A DNA stretch of 64,000 bases, taken from Haemonchus contortus (lineage: Eukaryota; Nematoda; Chromadorea; Rhabditida; Trichostrongylidae). The stretch spans positions 11,434,940 to 11,498,939 of the forward strand of contig LS997563.1 in assembly GCA_000469685.2 (NCBI GenBank). The letters run 5' to 3'. Of this stretch, positions 25,101 to 36,850 are shown piece after piece. Position 1 is the first letter of the stretch, and each line of letters starts with the position of its first letter. A model generated the notes under the pieces. The model saw nothing but the letters and a program-made list of their open reading frames with translations. It did no database searches and had not been told where the DNA came from. The position numbers were made by a program, and so were the translations under genes.

Positions 25101-28100
25101 CCGAATATGTCTCAATACAGCCAGTTTCTCTGAAAGGAAAAAAGTAGATCATCTAGAGTAGTCGGTTTCGTACACTCACTTAGGATCGCCCTCATATATT
25201 TTAGCCCAGAAGGGACGCGCTGCAACCGCACGCGCCTATGGCCCACACACTGCACAGTGACTGTCATCAAGCCAGCGGAAGCAGTAAAATGTTAACTTGA
25301 AACGTTTTTCGTCTTTACAAAAGTTTCAAAATTCAAGTGGAAATGTAAAAGTGCGCGAAAAATAATAAACAAAAAATATGTAAACAAATAAATATAGAGG
25401 TAGATAAGCACTCCGAAAAGAGCACTAGAAAGCGAAAACTTTGCAAGAATAAAAGAACAATTTGGTGCAAGACTGGTGCTCGGACCACAAACGCCATTGA
25501 TCACAGATTGATCGACGTCGTAGACTGAGGGATCGAATTCCACCTGGACCTACCAGGCAGTAACTCTTTTACGGGTCAGTCACACGGTACCGTAACTCTT
25601 TATGACGTCAGCTCAAAAGCTTTGACCGTTTTGCAGACCATCCGAATCTGAGTGAAACTCTAGATCATAATAAAGCCCTTGAAAACGCATCGATTCCGAT
25701 TTTCTTCTTTTTTTTCCATCGTAACCACATAGTCGTTCTGGCGAAGGACGTTTGAGCGCAATTATACCAAAGTACAACACATAATGGATATAATTACGAC
25801 AGTTTAGTACCCTTAGCCGGCATTATTGGATTTTTCAAGGAAGCGACGATTATTCCTTCAAATAGCTTATGAAAAGCTGACTGGATCATCATTTTGGTAA
25901 TAGCACCACAGATAGTCCACCCAGAAGTTAGTGATAGTCGTTAAAAAAAGGAAATGCTCTCAATCGGGATGCTCCTCACGAAGTCACAGTTTTTCCTGAA
26001 GCGATTCTTTCTTGATAAAAATGTCACAACAACATCTGGTTTATTGCGCTATTATTGAGTTACTGACGCGGGCGGCTGCGAAACGGTCAACAAATGGACT
26101 GCACAGTGCCCGTCTACCGCGGTACTTTGAACCCATTTCACAAATATCACCTCGTATAATATGGAATTGAGGAACCCAAGTGTCAACTACGCAAAACCAA
26201 AAGGTACGATAAGAAAAGTTCAAAATTACCTGATAGCGGCCGTGATTCGGGCGATAACGATCTCAACGACACTTTGATCGACCCGCCGTTCAACATAGTG
26301 TGGGGTGTTGAAGATTTCTTTCAAGCGGCTGAAGGCTGTGTGCTAAAAGATAGCATGTAAACAATAAATCGAGAATTACGTCACAATAACCTTTCTGGGC
26401 CCTAAAAATGATTATCACAATTTAACACTCGGCATCAGAGGTTTCAGTAGATACTAGTAACCACTCCAAAAAATGAATTTGAAGACGGTCCACTGTAGCC
26501 CAGTTGCCACACTTTCTCTAGATTGAATTTTGATTGATTGAAACTAGAAGGAACACAAAAACAGAGTGCAATCTACAAAAAGAGTGCAACTGCATGCAAA
26601 ATCATTACCGTAACCCGGCTGAGCCGTGATTGGACCTAGTTTTCAGAGCATGAGCAGTTCATTACTCGAAAGAAACGTTGTTATGAAAATACTTGAAGGT
26701 TTATTAGGCTCTTCATGGCTTTAGGTTTCGGGTACATTAGTACAAAATAAAACTATTTTCGAAAAAGCGTACAAAATGGCAGCGCGGCCAGCTCAGCGAA
26801 ACGCATCGCGACCGCATGCTTGGTTGCAATCTGTTGCGGACATGATTAATTAGATAAGATGACTGTTTTCAACCAATAAAGTGCAACTTCAAGAAATTTT
26901 ATGCCTATACCCTCCCAAGAGAGTATTCCCAGTAATTTTGTAACCAGTTAACCGATCACCAGGAGAAAGAATTGCAATCCTTCTACTTCCCTGTCAAGAT
27001 CTCCAAAAAATCAATCAATACCAGACCATTCATTCTCGATTGCTGATGAATTACGCTTCAGAAGATGCACGTGCATCACGTTGGCCGGAATCGATGTCAA
27101 GCTTTTTATTATCAGAACAAGAAAGCGTTCAGATGTTACAGCACCAGTATTTGTCTAGTTTTCTGAGTCATCCTATGGGGGACATAAAAATAGAAAGCAG
27201 CATCATCAACAACCTCGGAAATCCTCTTTACTACGAAAAGAAAACTCGTTCCAGGGTTTACTAAGAATTGCATCATCACGATCGTCTTACTGAAAACTTA
27301 AACCAGTTGTAGAAACCCTGAGTAATGCATGTATTGAGGGCTCTACTTTCTCGTAATAGAATTCTCTTTTTTACAGTAATAGAAGAAAATAATTATGAAA
27401 TAATAAAAAGTTCAGTGGTAACAAAGATAAAACACTGTTGAAAATCATATGTTCCTCTGCTGATTAATGTTTTCTTTTCGACAAACTCGATTGCCTATCT
27501 TTGATTCTCGAATTTCGATCTCATGGCATAATTTAAAGCCATTATGTTTTGGTGCGTTTAAGATATTTGGTGAGCGAAGGCGAGATATAAAGGCATGGGG
27601 CGCATTATCACACATGCAAGGTCCGCGGATCGCGTCCTGAATCGATACCCGCCCGTAGAGACCGACCAATTTTCCGATCGCCCTGGGGTCGCTTAATAAG
27701 AACCAGAGCCGTCTTGGAAGATGAAAATACTGACTTCTACTTCAGTCGGCCACCGCAAATCATTGTATAGTGCACAATCGCATTCAAAAAGTCAAATGCG
27801 AGGCGCATCCCCAAATTGGATTTGTCAGCGCGATAACCCTCACCTCTATCCTTATCATCATTGGTGATCTCGTTGAGAATACCAATAGCATCAAGGCACA
27901 AAGCAATCAACGACTTCAAGTAATGCCATGAAATAAAAAAAATTTAAATATAGTATTATCTCCCACAAGCATTCGAAGTGGACGTGTCTCTTCCTCCTTC
28001 CCTGGTTTTTTCTCCCTGGTTTCCCAACAGTCACGAACAAGGTGAAAGAGCGTTCCTGTTTGAGCGCCCAAATTGCCCCGCTCAATTCAGGGTCACATTC

Positions 28101-31100
28101 AACGACCTCTTAAGTGCGACGATGAGGACTATTGGTGCTGAACATTACGCGGTGATATGGCTTGCGTAATAGGCCATAGGAATCTGGAACAGTGACGACC
28201 TGAACACTAAGCTCGGTTACGATCATCAAAAGCTCGTAAAGCTGGTTCATGTGAACAGTGCAAGAACTGTACGACCTGTACGCTAAGCCGCGGAAACGTA
28301 ATAGACGGAAAAAGAAAACTCGTCCGTTTCATGTTCCTACTGTTCCTATTACTCGCCTCCTAGACAAAAAAATCATTGCATGCATTCACATAGCCTATGC
28401 TCTATGAGTGGCTGGCACCTTCGCACAACACACAGCGCCATGACATACATATTAGACCATTTACTGAAACTGAAAATCCGTTGACAGTGCAATAACTATT
28501 TACTGTAAAATGTGTGCTATACATATTACCGAAGATTCCGGTCTGTAGTTCTGCTGATCCGCCCCAAAACACGGTCCCTGGACAGCATCAACACTAAGTT
28601 ACTCTGTTGTTTACCTACAAGTTCAGACCACGACCTCCCACTGCCTATTTCTTCGGTAGATTTTTTTTGCATTTTCTGCTCTGACGTCCATTTGCAGTTC
28701 ATTCCGTGCCACCTAGACCTTCAGGGGAGCCAAATACATCGCCGTGACACACATTTGAGTCACGCAGACGAAATTGAACAAATACATAGCTATTAAAACA
28801 GACTTGTAATTCGTTTATGACGAAATTTCATCTCCGCAAAAGATGGATTTCAGCACTCACCATTCAAGTCCAGGCCAACATTTCCTCAAGGACATACTGA
28901 AGACGGGCCTAGATGATACGCCTTTAGTTTCACCCCATCCTCACGCTCGGTCCCTGATAACTACGAGTTTCAATTCCAAGTAGATCACGAGGCCCTATTA
29001 CTTGCTGACGGATCCTAGCACATTGAAAGCACGTCCCTATTCGTCGGCAATTTCGATAGCGCTCGATTTCTATTTACCTGGCCGATGAGTCAGCCCGTTA
29101 CGAAACATAGCGCCCTGATTCACTCATATAGGGCCACGGTTCAGCGATAGACAGCCGAAATGTCAACCGCTATGGAGCCCTCGAAATCAGAAAAAATCAT
29201 CAAAAACTAGTGAAAAAACCAAGGCTGAAACATCCATAGATTTTACGAGATGCGCCATGCACTCCGCTTCCATTCACATTCATAGAAACGCAGGAATAAA
29301 AATTTAGGCCTACGAAAATCCACTATGAAATCTCAAAGAAAGCTTAGGTGATACAGACATACTTCGATTCCCATCCTGTAAAGCGCTGCTTCTGTTGAGT
29401 TAATCACTCATTCCTCAGGATACGCCATGATTTCGACGTCCACTGAGGTTCCTTGAGGAAACTTACCGTTCATGCTCAACTGCCTCCAATTTACCCATGC
29501 CCTGTGCTTTGAGCTCACCGAGGGAATCGCAAATTTTCAGTGGGCACGGTAAAGAAACACTATCCAATGTAAACGGGCCGGATCCGATAACTGAAATCCA
29601 AACAGACACTAGCAAATCGTCAGAAAATCCAGAATTCGGCGCTATTGAAAACTTGAAAAACTGGGTCGTTTTCCGGATTGATCGTTGTCGATCAGAACGG
29701 AAAATTGACTTTTGCAACTACACATTGATCGATATGTTAGGGCACATACGAGGCCAATTTTCGACGATTTCCTGGGAGGATAACGTCCGAAAGATTGGTT
29801 CGGTTGAAGGGTAGTTAGTAAATCGGATGGCAATCCTACAAAAAAAAGGCAAAAGAAGAAAAATTCCCGAGAAAGAAAGAACTTATCAGGGAAAACTAGT
29901 GGTACAGGAGAAGAAAAGAAGTTGAGAAAGGTGGGAAACTCTTTTTTAGAACAGGCCGACTCGATTTGGTTCATCTTCGCTCGATTTTTCAGATTCAATG
30001 TTCTCGTGCCCCAGATGACCTTAGACGTCACTCAAAACCATTCACGATGCCGAAAACATAGTTTTATGTTGGATCTCAAGGTTAGTTGGATGGTAACTCG
30101 AGGAAAACAAGTGATGGCGTCAAAAACAGACAATCAGACGCTTTGACAACATCTGGAAGCATCTGATCTACGTGAACAGGTAAAACACAGCTCGTATCTA
30201 ACTCAAAAGGGAAGCCCTTTCAAATCCAGCATCCAGCCCCAAGAAAAGGTGAAAATTACGGATGAAGGTCGTGACAAGAAGGCCTGACACATCCTAAGAG
30301 CCAGTCCCAGACAATCTCAGAAAACTATGTCCGTTTGCACAGACCTTTTCGAATCTCTACGGAGACTGACAGCGAAAAAGATGCGTATTGATCGACAGTG
30401 TTGAAGTGAGTTGCATTTCGGGAAGAGTTCGTCATACTACGATGTGAATAAGATGAATTGAAAAGTGTAACGAAGTTCTTCGCGTACGTTGTAAGACGGT
30501 AATTGACGGTATTCTGAAACTAGGTTACAGTTGAAAGGTATTTTAAAGGGTACCTAGCCACAACAACTTCTGGGAAAACTGAATTTCCAATAAAGCCCAC
30601 TATAAAAGCAGTTCCATCACCGTTCAGGACGAGTCCAGTTCTCCAGCAAAAGATCCCTAGAAATAGAGGACGATTGCTCAGGTTTCGGTTTTTCTGGTGA
30701 ATTGCGCGAAGTTCTAAGAGAGAGGTTCAAGCAGTAGTGCTTACCAGTACGCCACCGCTCCCTTTGAAACTAGGTTACAGTTGATCTTCCTTGGAGTAGT
30801 TCCATTCTTCTCCCAACCCTACCTTCAACGTTGCAAATAGACACCCTACAGCGGCTCCAACCCATGACGCTACCGTCGACGATTCATCGACATATGCTTA
30901 CCCTGCTCAGGTGTACGGCTCCCGAAAAGACGTGTGGCTGAGTGGGCAGGGGGACTGTGGGGGATAGGTACTTAAACGATAATGAAGAAGTTCGGAGACG
31001 TCTTTTCGGAGGATTCAAGTAGTACTAATTCGGTTTTACAACCAAAATTTCCATAGTAGAGATTTATTCTTTGAAACCTTAATGTGACCGCTTGGCGGCA

Positions 31101-34100
31101 AGTAGTTCTGGTGAGGACTGTGCAAACAAACACTACAGCTTAAACAGTGGATCCATCCCGTAGCGTACGTGTGTGTGTGTGTTGTATAAATAAATGGGGC
31201 CCATTGAAACAGCCATTACGTTACGCTTACGAAACAGTGACAAGTGAATAAAGTGGTGACGTGGAGGAAAGGTGTCCTGTTCCCGACTGAAAACACTTTT
31301 CGAACTATAGTTCTAACCTTTACTTAGTGGAGCAAATTTTTAGTAAAAAAATTTCCTACGGTATCGATAAATCGTTAACAATATGTAAAAATTGAATCCG
31401 ACGACGGAGTCAACATTTTTTGAGATCAAATGAACCATTCAAAGGTATATGCCTAATAAAACTCAAGGAAATGTCAAATATTCGTCCATTTTGAGTGAGA
31501 TCAAAACAAGAACCTGAATAAACAAATGTAGAAAGCCCTAACTAGACAGCAGATGCTTCCGAGTAGGCATTGGCTCTATAATAATATGATCAAAAACCAA
31601 AAGCATGGCGCATCTCGAGAAAACTAAAGACGGTCAGTTTCAAATCGCATTTGCTAGAGTTTCTCATGGTTTTTTAGTCAGTCGTATTTAAGAAACCAAA
31701 AAAGAAAAATCGGATAGCACGCAAAATACCTTGAAGCTGTGAAATATGGGCCAATTAGTAAAACTTTGAGATTGCGCCACGCATTTGACCGCCTTCTAAA
31801 ATTGTCAAAATTGCTGATTTCACACTTAAACCACATAACACCTGACATTGCAAAGGACCGTATAAAGGCGAATTCTTGATATTCCTAAACAGGTGTAATG
31901 CCATACAATCGACCTCGGCGGCACTAAGGGCTCAGTTGGGTCAGGAAAATCACAACCAGTGACTTAATCCCCCTTATCACTTCACCGAATCAAACTTAGG
32001 AGTAAAAGCAAAGCAACGACAATAAACAAAATAAAAATTAAACGATATTGATTGAAGGAGTAATTGAGCACTTAATACTATCTAAGAATGTCTTTACTTT
32101 TCAGAACTCATGGGAGCAATCAAAATTTCATTGAAAAGTAAGGCAGTCAATCCATAGGGATGAGCTTGTAAAAACGAGCTATTAGTTTGTTTAGCGAAGA
32201 ACAGGTTTCTTCGAAATGGTGGCTTTGCAATGGTGAAAAAAAAGTAGAGCCGAGTAAAACTAGACTACGGTAAGGTCGTAAACACTCCAATGTACTAAAC
32301 CACTTTTTTAACTTCTACGCAACCACTAATTGCAAACTAACAACCTGCTGATTGACTTACTGACAGAACCTGTACGATTATCAATCACTGCAAAGCATTG
32401 CGGAGATGTGGCTCGGGCAATGGCACGGAGCGACCCAAAGCTCAATTTTTGGGGAAGGGAAAGAATAAATTACATTTTTTTAAAAAACTCAAGTCAGGCG
32501 TACAAGTCAGCGCTTTTATCCTTTCAGATGACCCTGAAACCTATGAACCGTCAACGAAGGGATGAAAGGTTCGATTGGTTTGGGCGTATATCGATCCAGG
32601 ATTCGATCGGCTGGCTTTATATGTGTGACACTGCCCACTTGCCTTTACACCACACTCACCAAATTCGCAATCGAATAGAAATAAACTACTGCGAATAAAT
32701 TCAAACTGTAAATAAAAGTAACCTGAAATAGTATAAGATAGCATTCTGATTCTACAATTACAACCTGAAAACTAAATGCATGGCGCATCCTGAAAGGAGT
32801 GAAGCCGCCTGCCAAGAAATTGCATCTACCAAACAATCGCTACTTGAGCGATCGTGTTTTTTGAACTCTTGATCTCACTATGAAAATAAAGTTACCGTAA
32901 TTGGCTCGAATCCTGCTATCTTCACAATTCAACTTCAACCTTTCCCAAGAGACCACTCCCAACACATCCCCACTCAGGGAATTTCTATCGAGCCACCGAT
33001 TGACTGAGACGAATCGCCTTTATTATGCCGCTATTCGAAAAACAGAGAACAGCCGTTTTTTCTGAAATCTCACTTGCCGAAATGTCAAAAAGGCCGCCCA
33101 AGTGTCTTTAACCACTTGACCTTGGCATGTTGTGGTCATCAACCGCTTTGAAAAGCCTTTCAGCCGATGTCGATATATCTTGTGTGACATCGAGGTTTCG
33201 ATGGCGCCCCCTCTGAAGTAAGAATGATGGTCTTGTCGGGCAAACAGTCCTGCTGATGTTTTATGAAAATGCGACCATTAGATACCAACATTCAATCATT
33301 CATTCATCGTCTCACCATTCCAGCTCATAACTCATGGAACACGCTATGACCGACAGCTGGTTATACCCATAAATTATTGGAAATGGAACGATGTCACGCG
33401 AATCATTTCATTTATGATCCATTTTCTTGAATCGCTGAACAAGCCCGATGGATCAAGCCGAAATAGCGATTGCCTGAACATCGAACAGATGGTACTGCCG
33501 CAAACTTGGTTGAAACGCAGAGCATTATGGGCGGGGCTTTCACTAGATGGCAGGAACATTGAAAAAGACGGTGCGATCGTGGATAAAAGTGTGTTGAATA
33601 AAAGACTAAAAGTTCTACCATTAATATAATGAATCTTTTGTAAAAAAAATCATCTCACGTGAATAAAGCCTCGAAAAATATAGACTAAAAAATAAAAAAT
33701 ACAAAACATTTCTATCGTGAAAATTGATTTACTCTTCATGGCATTGGGTGAAAAATTGGACTGTTGATTTCACTGCTTGATATAAGCACTTTTTTTTGAT
33801 GGAGATGTGTCGGAAGGGTCAGTCCAATGTGCTGCCATCTCTAAGCTGATTGCTAGAGCCAGAGCCAGATATGGCGTCGACTTCACGGTGCTTCGAAACG
33901 ATTCGGAACTGGGGAATGGCGTTTTTTGGCTTGATCGCAAAGTGGGGAGCAGCATCGAGAAATGGGAGATTTTGGCCCCCTGCAAAGGTTGAATTTGTAG
34001 AGAATTTGACTTGATTTTTGTTTACTGCTGTTATATCGCCGCAGTACGCGATGCAAAAGTGCCCGGAGAGCACAAGTACGGGTACGAGTCCCGTCCCAGA

Positions 34101-35560
34101 CTGAAGTTTTGTCCATAAATCGCCACCTTTAAAGAAGAGGGTAGGAAACTATCTTACTAAGAGAGAGCAGACAGAGACGTCAAATGATTAGTCACCCTCT
34201 AACTATATTTTCACCTATTTCCTATGCTAAGCATTAATTAATTGTTAAAAAGACCAAATTTACTACCGTCTTTCATGATACTAGATGTAACCCATGCAAA
34301 TGAAACGGTCACGAAGTTTTAAATATAGAATCTACCAAATAAAAAAAACGATCAAATGAAAAAATAACCAAAGTGTAGCAGGAAAGATTTCAAAAAAAAA
34401 AAAGAACAAAATTTTAAAAGAACTCGAGAGGTGAATATAAAGGGGGTGGGGGAAAGAGAGATCAGAGTGGGAGATCAGAAACTCTCTACGATATCAATTG
34501 CAGCAGAGATCAAATGGTGGATGCACGTTCCCACAGTAGATGTACTTGAACATACATTTTGGTCATGATAAAATCGTAAAATTCATAGAACTTTTAAAAT
34601 TTTGAACAAGTCAATGTGTACACTCATAAATAAGTAAATAACAAAGTAAGTATGAAAGTTAATACAAAATGAATAAACAATCATTCATTCTAGCTACGTA
34701 ACTTTATTCGTTATGTGACAATTGATCAATTTCTTGTTGACTCATAATGTAATCACGCCCGGGCCATTCCAAAACGCTCAGGCAAATTCGTTTCCACAGC
34801 AGAAACCGAACAATAAGTAAAAGTTGTGGGAAAACTGTTAGACCCGAGTCACGACCTTACCCCCAGTAATCGTATCCATCATAACCCAGAAAATCGCGAT
34901 AATCAACCCATAAATCAGTAAATCGGTGACTGAAACAGCTGATAAGGTTCCCGTTAATCAATGGCGACAACTAGTCGATTATTGATCGAAAAAGTTGTTC
35001 AAAACCAAGGCTGATGGGAAAAGATGAGGAAAAGTCTGGCAGCAAGGCTATCAGGACGTTTGAAGGCGAATTTTGACGACAAAACAATCTTTGTAAGAGT
35101 CTGTCCTGGTTGGACCTCCAACAACTAGCATCAGACAAAGTGATGCGTAAGAAAATCTGGGTCGTATTAAGTACAGGGTTCCTGAGACGATATTAGTAGA
35201 TCAAAAAGACACGGTAGTAGATAGAAGTGGTAAAACGACAGAGCAAATTCAGGACGAGCTCAAATGAGCCTCGTTTTTGATTAACAAAAAAAAACTGAAA
35301 AAAAATGGCAAGTGGGCTCCGCAGGAAGAGTAGGAAGAACCGGAAAATGCAAAAATAATCCTCCGATGCCGAGGCGATCAAAAAATCTCTGTGATCAAGA
35401 AGAAACTGTTCAAAAATTGCAAAAAATCGGCAGTAAAAACGAGTAGATCAACTGAATACCGTACCAAGTCGGTGATGACGTCATAGTCGGACAGTGTGAA
35501 TAGTTGACCAGCAGCGTTAAGTTGGCGTTGAGCCAACACGCTGGTCATCAAGGGGTGCAT
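7113..35560 (-). CDS. melt: Melted / VEPH1 orthologue, PH-domain protein (complete)
   Basis: Eighteen exons in minus order: 35560-35465, 26342-26230, 25129-24976, 19598-19424, 19050-18887, 18803-18615, 17605-17482, 15701-15593, 15306-15178, 12397-12256, 11402-11223, 10450-10321, 9926-9796, 9159-9004, 8862-8747, 8304-8160, 7654-7511 and 7193-7113. All phases join, giving 825 aa (human VEPH1, recalled length 833). The N-terminus [20 protein letters not shown] matches the Melted start. Residues up to about 420 are the conserved helical repeat region ([26 protein letters not shown]-like IPIQCTVE further on). Residues 712-822 form the PH domain, with a basic patch [13 protein letters not shown] at 720-732, [11 protein letters not shown] and a terminal EKKAEEWLQ helix. 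In flies Melted is a membrane-associated adaptor in insulin/TOR and FOXO control. Intron 1 is 9.1 kb. Confidence 0.95.
7843..7905 (+). repeat. CCGCACGCT-core repeat fragment
   Basis: Intronic stretch GCGACCGCACGCT...CTGCTACG...CGCCCGAATTACAGCT. It resembles the 5' part of the hydrophobic-frame repeat at 776-1045 (CCGCACGCT...CGCCCGTATTACAGCT). Other cores of the same type are at about 26803-26850 and 44335-44350. It looks like a truncated member of the same family. Confidence 0.4.
9311..9556 (+). mobile_element. tRNA-derived SINE, copy A
   Basis: In melted intron 13. Head GCAGCAAGTGGTGCAC resembles a Pol III A box. GGACTGAATCCTGGATCGAT is a decayed B box. The body is shared with the other copies: CC.CCTGAGCCAACCAA.. 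CTTCCATCC..CCAGGGTCGGTTG, GGCCACATACGCATTCAAA and TACGATTCTGAATGGA. Confidence 0.75.
13719..13738 (+). repeat. TTTA tetranucleotide microsatellite
   Basis: About five tandem TTAT/TTTA units in melted intron 9. Confidence 0.9.
14520..14588. repeat. Short inverted repeat (hairpin)
   Basis: Arms of 23 bp at 14520-14542 and 14566-14588 (outer CAAATTTG, inner GAGAGGGCAAGT) pair with three mismatches around a 23-nt loop. Intronic in melted; possibly a small foldback element. Confidence 0.75.
14760..14970. repeat. Imperfect foldback element
   Basis: The core arms AAGGAGCACCTGGGTGAG (14818-14835) and CTCACCCACCCGGTGCTCCT (from 14889) are near-complementary. The outer flanks starting CTTAG (14761) and ending CCCTAAG (about 14960) also pair loosely. 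The pattern fits a MITE-like foldback inside melted intron 9. Confidence 0.6.
18290..18600 (-). repeat. TGTCGC-rich repeat, copy 3 (inverted)
   Basis: In melted intron 6. Read on the minus strand it shows repeated TGTCGC/TGTCGT words (AATGTCGCTTGTCGCGTCC, GCTGTCGCCC, GCATGTCGCGCGCTGTC), like the two clusters in the synthetase introns. Confidence 0.4.
19919..20203. repeat. Long palindromic (foldback) element
   Basis: The inner arms 20006-20046 and 20060-20100 are about 41 bp each, nearly perfect complements, with a 13-nt loop. GC-rich outer arms follow. GATGGGCGGAGTCGCGCCGC on the left faces a segment on the right that is itself a palindrome (CGCGATGGGCGGAGTCGC... to ...GGGCGACCCCGCCCATCGCG). 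The ends GCGCGAACGCG.GTGCATGTCGGTTGGC and GCCAACCGACC..CCCCGCGAACGCGCGC also pair. It is strikingly GC-rich compared with the AT-rich intron around it. Confidence 0.85.
20331..20612 (+). mobile_element. tRNA-derived SINE, copy B (best preserved)
   Basis: Begins TAGTGGCAAGTGGCGCAC (A-box-like). The near-canonical B box GGTTCGAATCC lies about 37 bases on, a tRNA-like spacing. The body follows (CGCCTAGGCCAACCAAGCC; GGTACCAGACTCGTCTGGGA; GGATAAAAGCACTGACTTGT; CTGGCCACCGCAAGTCATTG). The tail is CTTTATCCTTTATCC. The head is not a functional-looking tRNA because no acceptor pairing or downstream terminator completes it. This is the reference copy for the family in this window. Confidence 0.85.
24514..24727 (+). 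mobile_element. SINE, copy C (5'-truncated)
   Basis: Starts at GATCGATATCCGCCTAGGCC, lacking the A/B-box head, then follows the family body (TTCCATATCTGCGGGG.GG; TGGTACC.GACACGTCTGG; ATTGACTTGTACATC; CCGCAAGTCATTGTA). In melted intron 3. Confidence 0.8.
27584..27835 (+). mobile_element. SINE, copy D
   Basis: Head GGCATGGGGCGCATTATCACA, decayed B box CGCGTCCTGAATCGATACCC, then the body words GCCCTGGGGTCG, GAACCAGAGCCGTCTTGGAAG, ATACTGACTTCTACTTCAGT and CGGCCACCGCAAATCATTGT. More diverged than copy B. Confidence 0.7.
32490..32655 (-). mobile_element. SINE, copy E (3'-truncated)
   Basis: Read on the minus strand: GTAAAGGCAAGTGGGCAGTG (A-box region), CGATCGAATCCTGGATCGAT (B box), then the body ending near GGATAAAAGCGCTGACTTGT. 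Lies in melted intron 1. Confidence 0.75.
35476..35483. promoter_or_regulatory. TGACGTCA palindrome within melted exon 1
   Basis: Full CRE/ATF-type octamer inside the first coding exon (codons for Y-D-V-I). It may be coincidental because it is coding. A second copy sits upstream at 35878-35885. Confidence 0.3.
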
Positions 35561-35950
35561 GGTCCGACTGTGCGCCTTCTTCGCAGCATCGATCGTCACG
35601 ATAGACGGTAGGCGGAGACAGTACGTAATGGACGCAGACCCAGACGGACGATTGCGTAGAGTCGCTGACAGTGGGCGAGGCAGCGAACACCACGTACGGG
35701 GACGGGGGACGGACGGGACGGGACTGATGAGGGGCACACCAACGGTTGACGATAATGTTGCTCACCAACCTCCGCCTCCGCCACTAGCGGATATAGCGTG
35801 GTGGGGATGGCATACAAGGGCGGTGGCGCAGGGTGCACCCACCCCCCGACTAGCCGCCAAATGACTGTACTGTCAGCTGACGTCATCACACCATAATCGT
35901 CCGTCCTTTATTGACACCGCGTTGGAGGGCGGCCGGGAGGTTTTACAGTT
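35561..35950 (-). promoter_or_regulatory. Putative 5' UTR/promoter region of melted
   Basis: Immediately upstream of the melted ATG. This stretch is clearly more GC- and CpG-rich than its surroundings (runs such as GGGGACGGGGGACGGACGGG) and includes a TGACGTCA octamer at 35878-35885. No TATA box or trans-splice acceptor could be fixed. Assignment as promoter is by position and composition only. Confidence 0.35.
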
Positions 35951-36322
35951 GAGAGGGGATAACTCTGAAACCCGCAATTATCTGTTTGTACAGACGTCAA
36001 GTGCAACTAGACAATAGTGCACAACACACACTATGGGCCGATTGCTCACATCGGTAATGGCTGCATGGGGCTCCTTTGTGAATTCTGTTCTTTGTAGTTG
36101 TCTGAACTGAGCCATTTGTAGCGTATGAATGCGAATAGTGCAGAACTACAGTAACACCGAGGGGACTTTTCAGCAGTTCCCCACTACGAATGTATTCGTC
36201 TCGAGGGAGAATTTACAAAGTGAATCGATAGTTCTACCCATTATCTTCTAAAATAGGGCAGAGCAAAAAAAGAAGAGAAGGAAATTAAATAAAGAATTAA
36301 TTAGTGGATGAAGACACTAATA

Positions 36323-36590
36323 GGGGGAGACGGGCACTAGGAACGGTTTTATGTAATCAATATGCCGCACGCGGCTGTCGCGGACCATTTGCCTCGTTAT
36401 AATAGTTCTAGCATTTTTCATACAGCTGAATCGCTATGTGATTATTGCTTTTGGCATGATCCTACTGTTAGTGCTTTTCTTCGTGTATTTCTTCCTTGCT
36501 GCTGCGTTCTGCTACATTCCTTCCCGCGCGACGTCTCTCTCGCCGCGACGCGACAATTTCATTCCTACTGCACCACACCCACTAATAGGA
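36323..36590 (+). repeat. Dispersed repeat with hydrophobic reading frame, copy 2
   Basis: Counterpart of 776-1045. The shared frame reads [20 protein letters not shown], a hydrophobic run, SRATSLSPRRDN, and ends at a TGA about 16 codons later (near 36613). By eye, about 11 codon differences from copy 1 are synonymous and about 20 change the residue, mostly hydrophobic for hydrophobic, with no gap in the frame. A 2-base length difference lies just upstream of the shared frame. Confidence 0.7.
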
Positions 36591-36850
36591 AATAGAATGA
36601 AAGTGAAATATTGAATCTACTACTTATCTGCAGTCAATTACTCTAATACTGATCTGCAGAGAAAAAATGGAATAACAGACAAAGCTCCTGAGAAACTAGC
36701 GATCGTGAGATCGTGAGAGATTGGTATTCGGAGATTCTTATCTGGGTAATATGGAAGCACTACCCAAAGCCTCTTCTCTAGCGCCCCATGGGAGTTGACG
36801 TTGCTTGCCAAAAAAAACTCAGGGGTCATACGGGAAACAGTTTACTACTA

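Larger units (their letters stand above)
26343..35464 (-). other. Melted intron 1 (9.1 kb)
   Basis: Lies between the start exon and exon 2 (CAC ACA GCC...), which join in phase 0. It holds two SINE copies (27584-27835; 32490-32655) and several GCATGGCGCA motifs. A minus-strand stretch at about 29465-29610 has an acceptor-like TTTCAG and a donor-like ACG/GTAAGT around an open frame, but it does not fit melted's phase and I do not recognise it. Introns this size next to the start codon often hold enhancers or nested genes; none is proven here. Confidence 0.5.

Noticed and set aside
29465..29717. Extra or alternative first exon of melted on the minus strand
   Set aside because: It ends in a good GTAAGT donor but in phase 2, while melted exon 2 needs phase 0; the peptide is not recognised.
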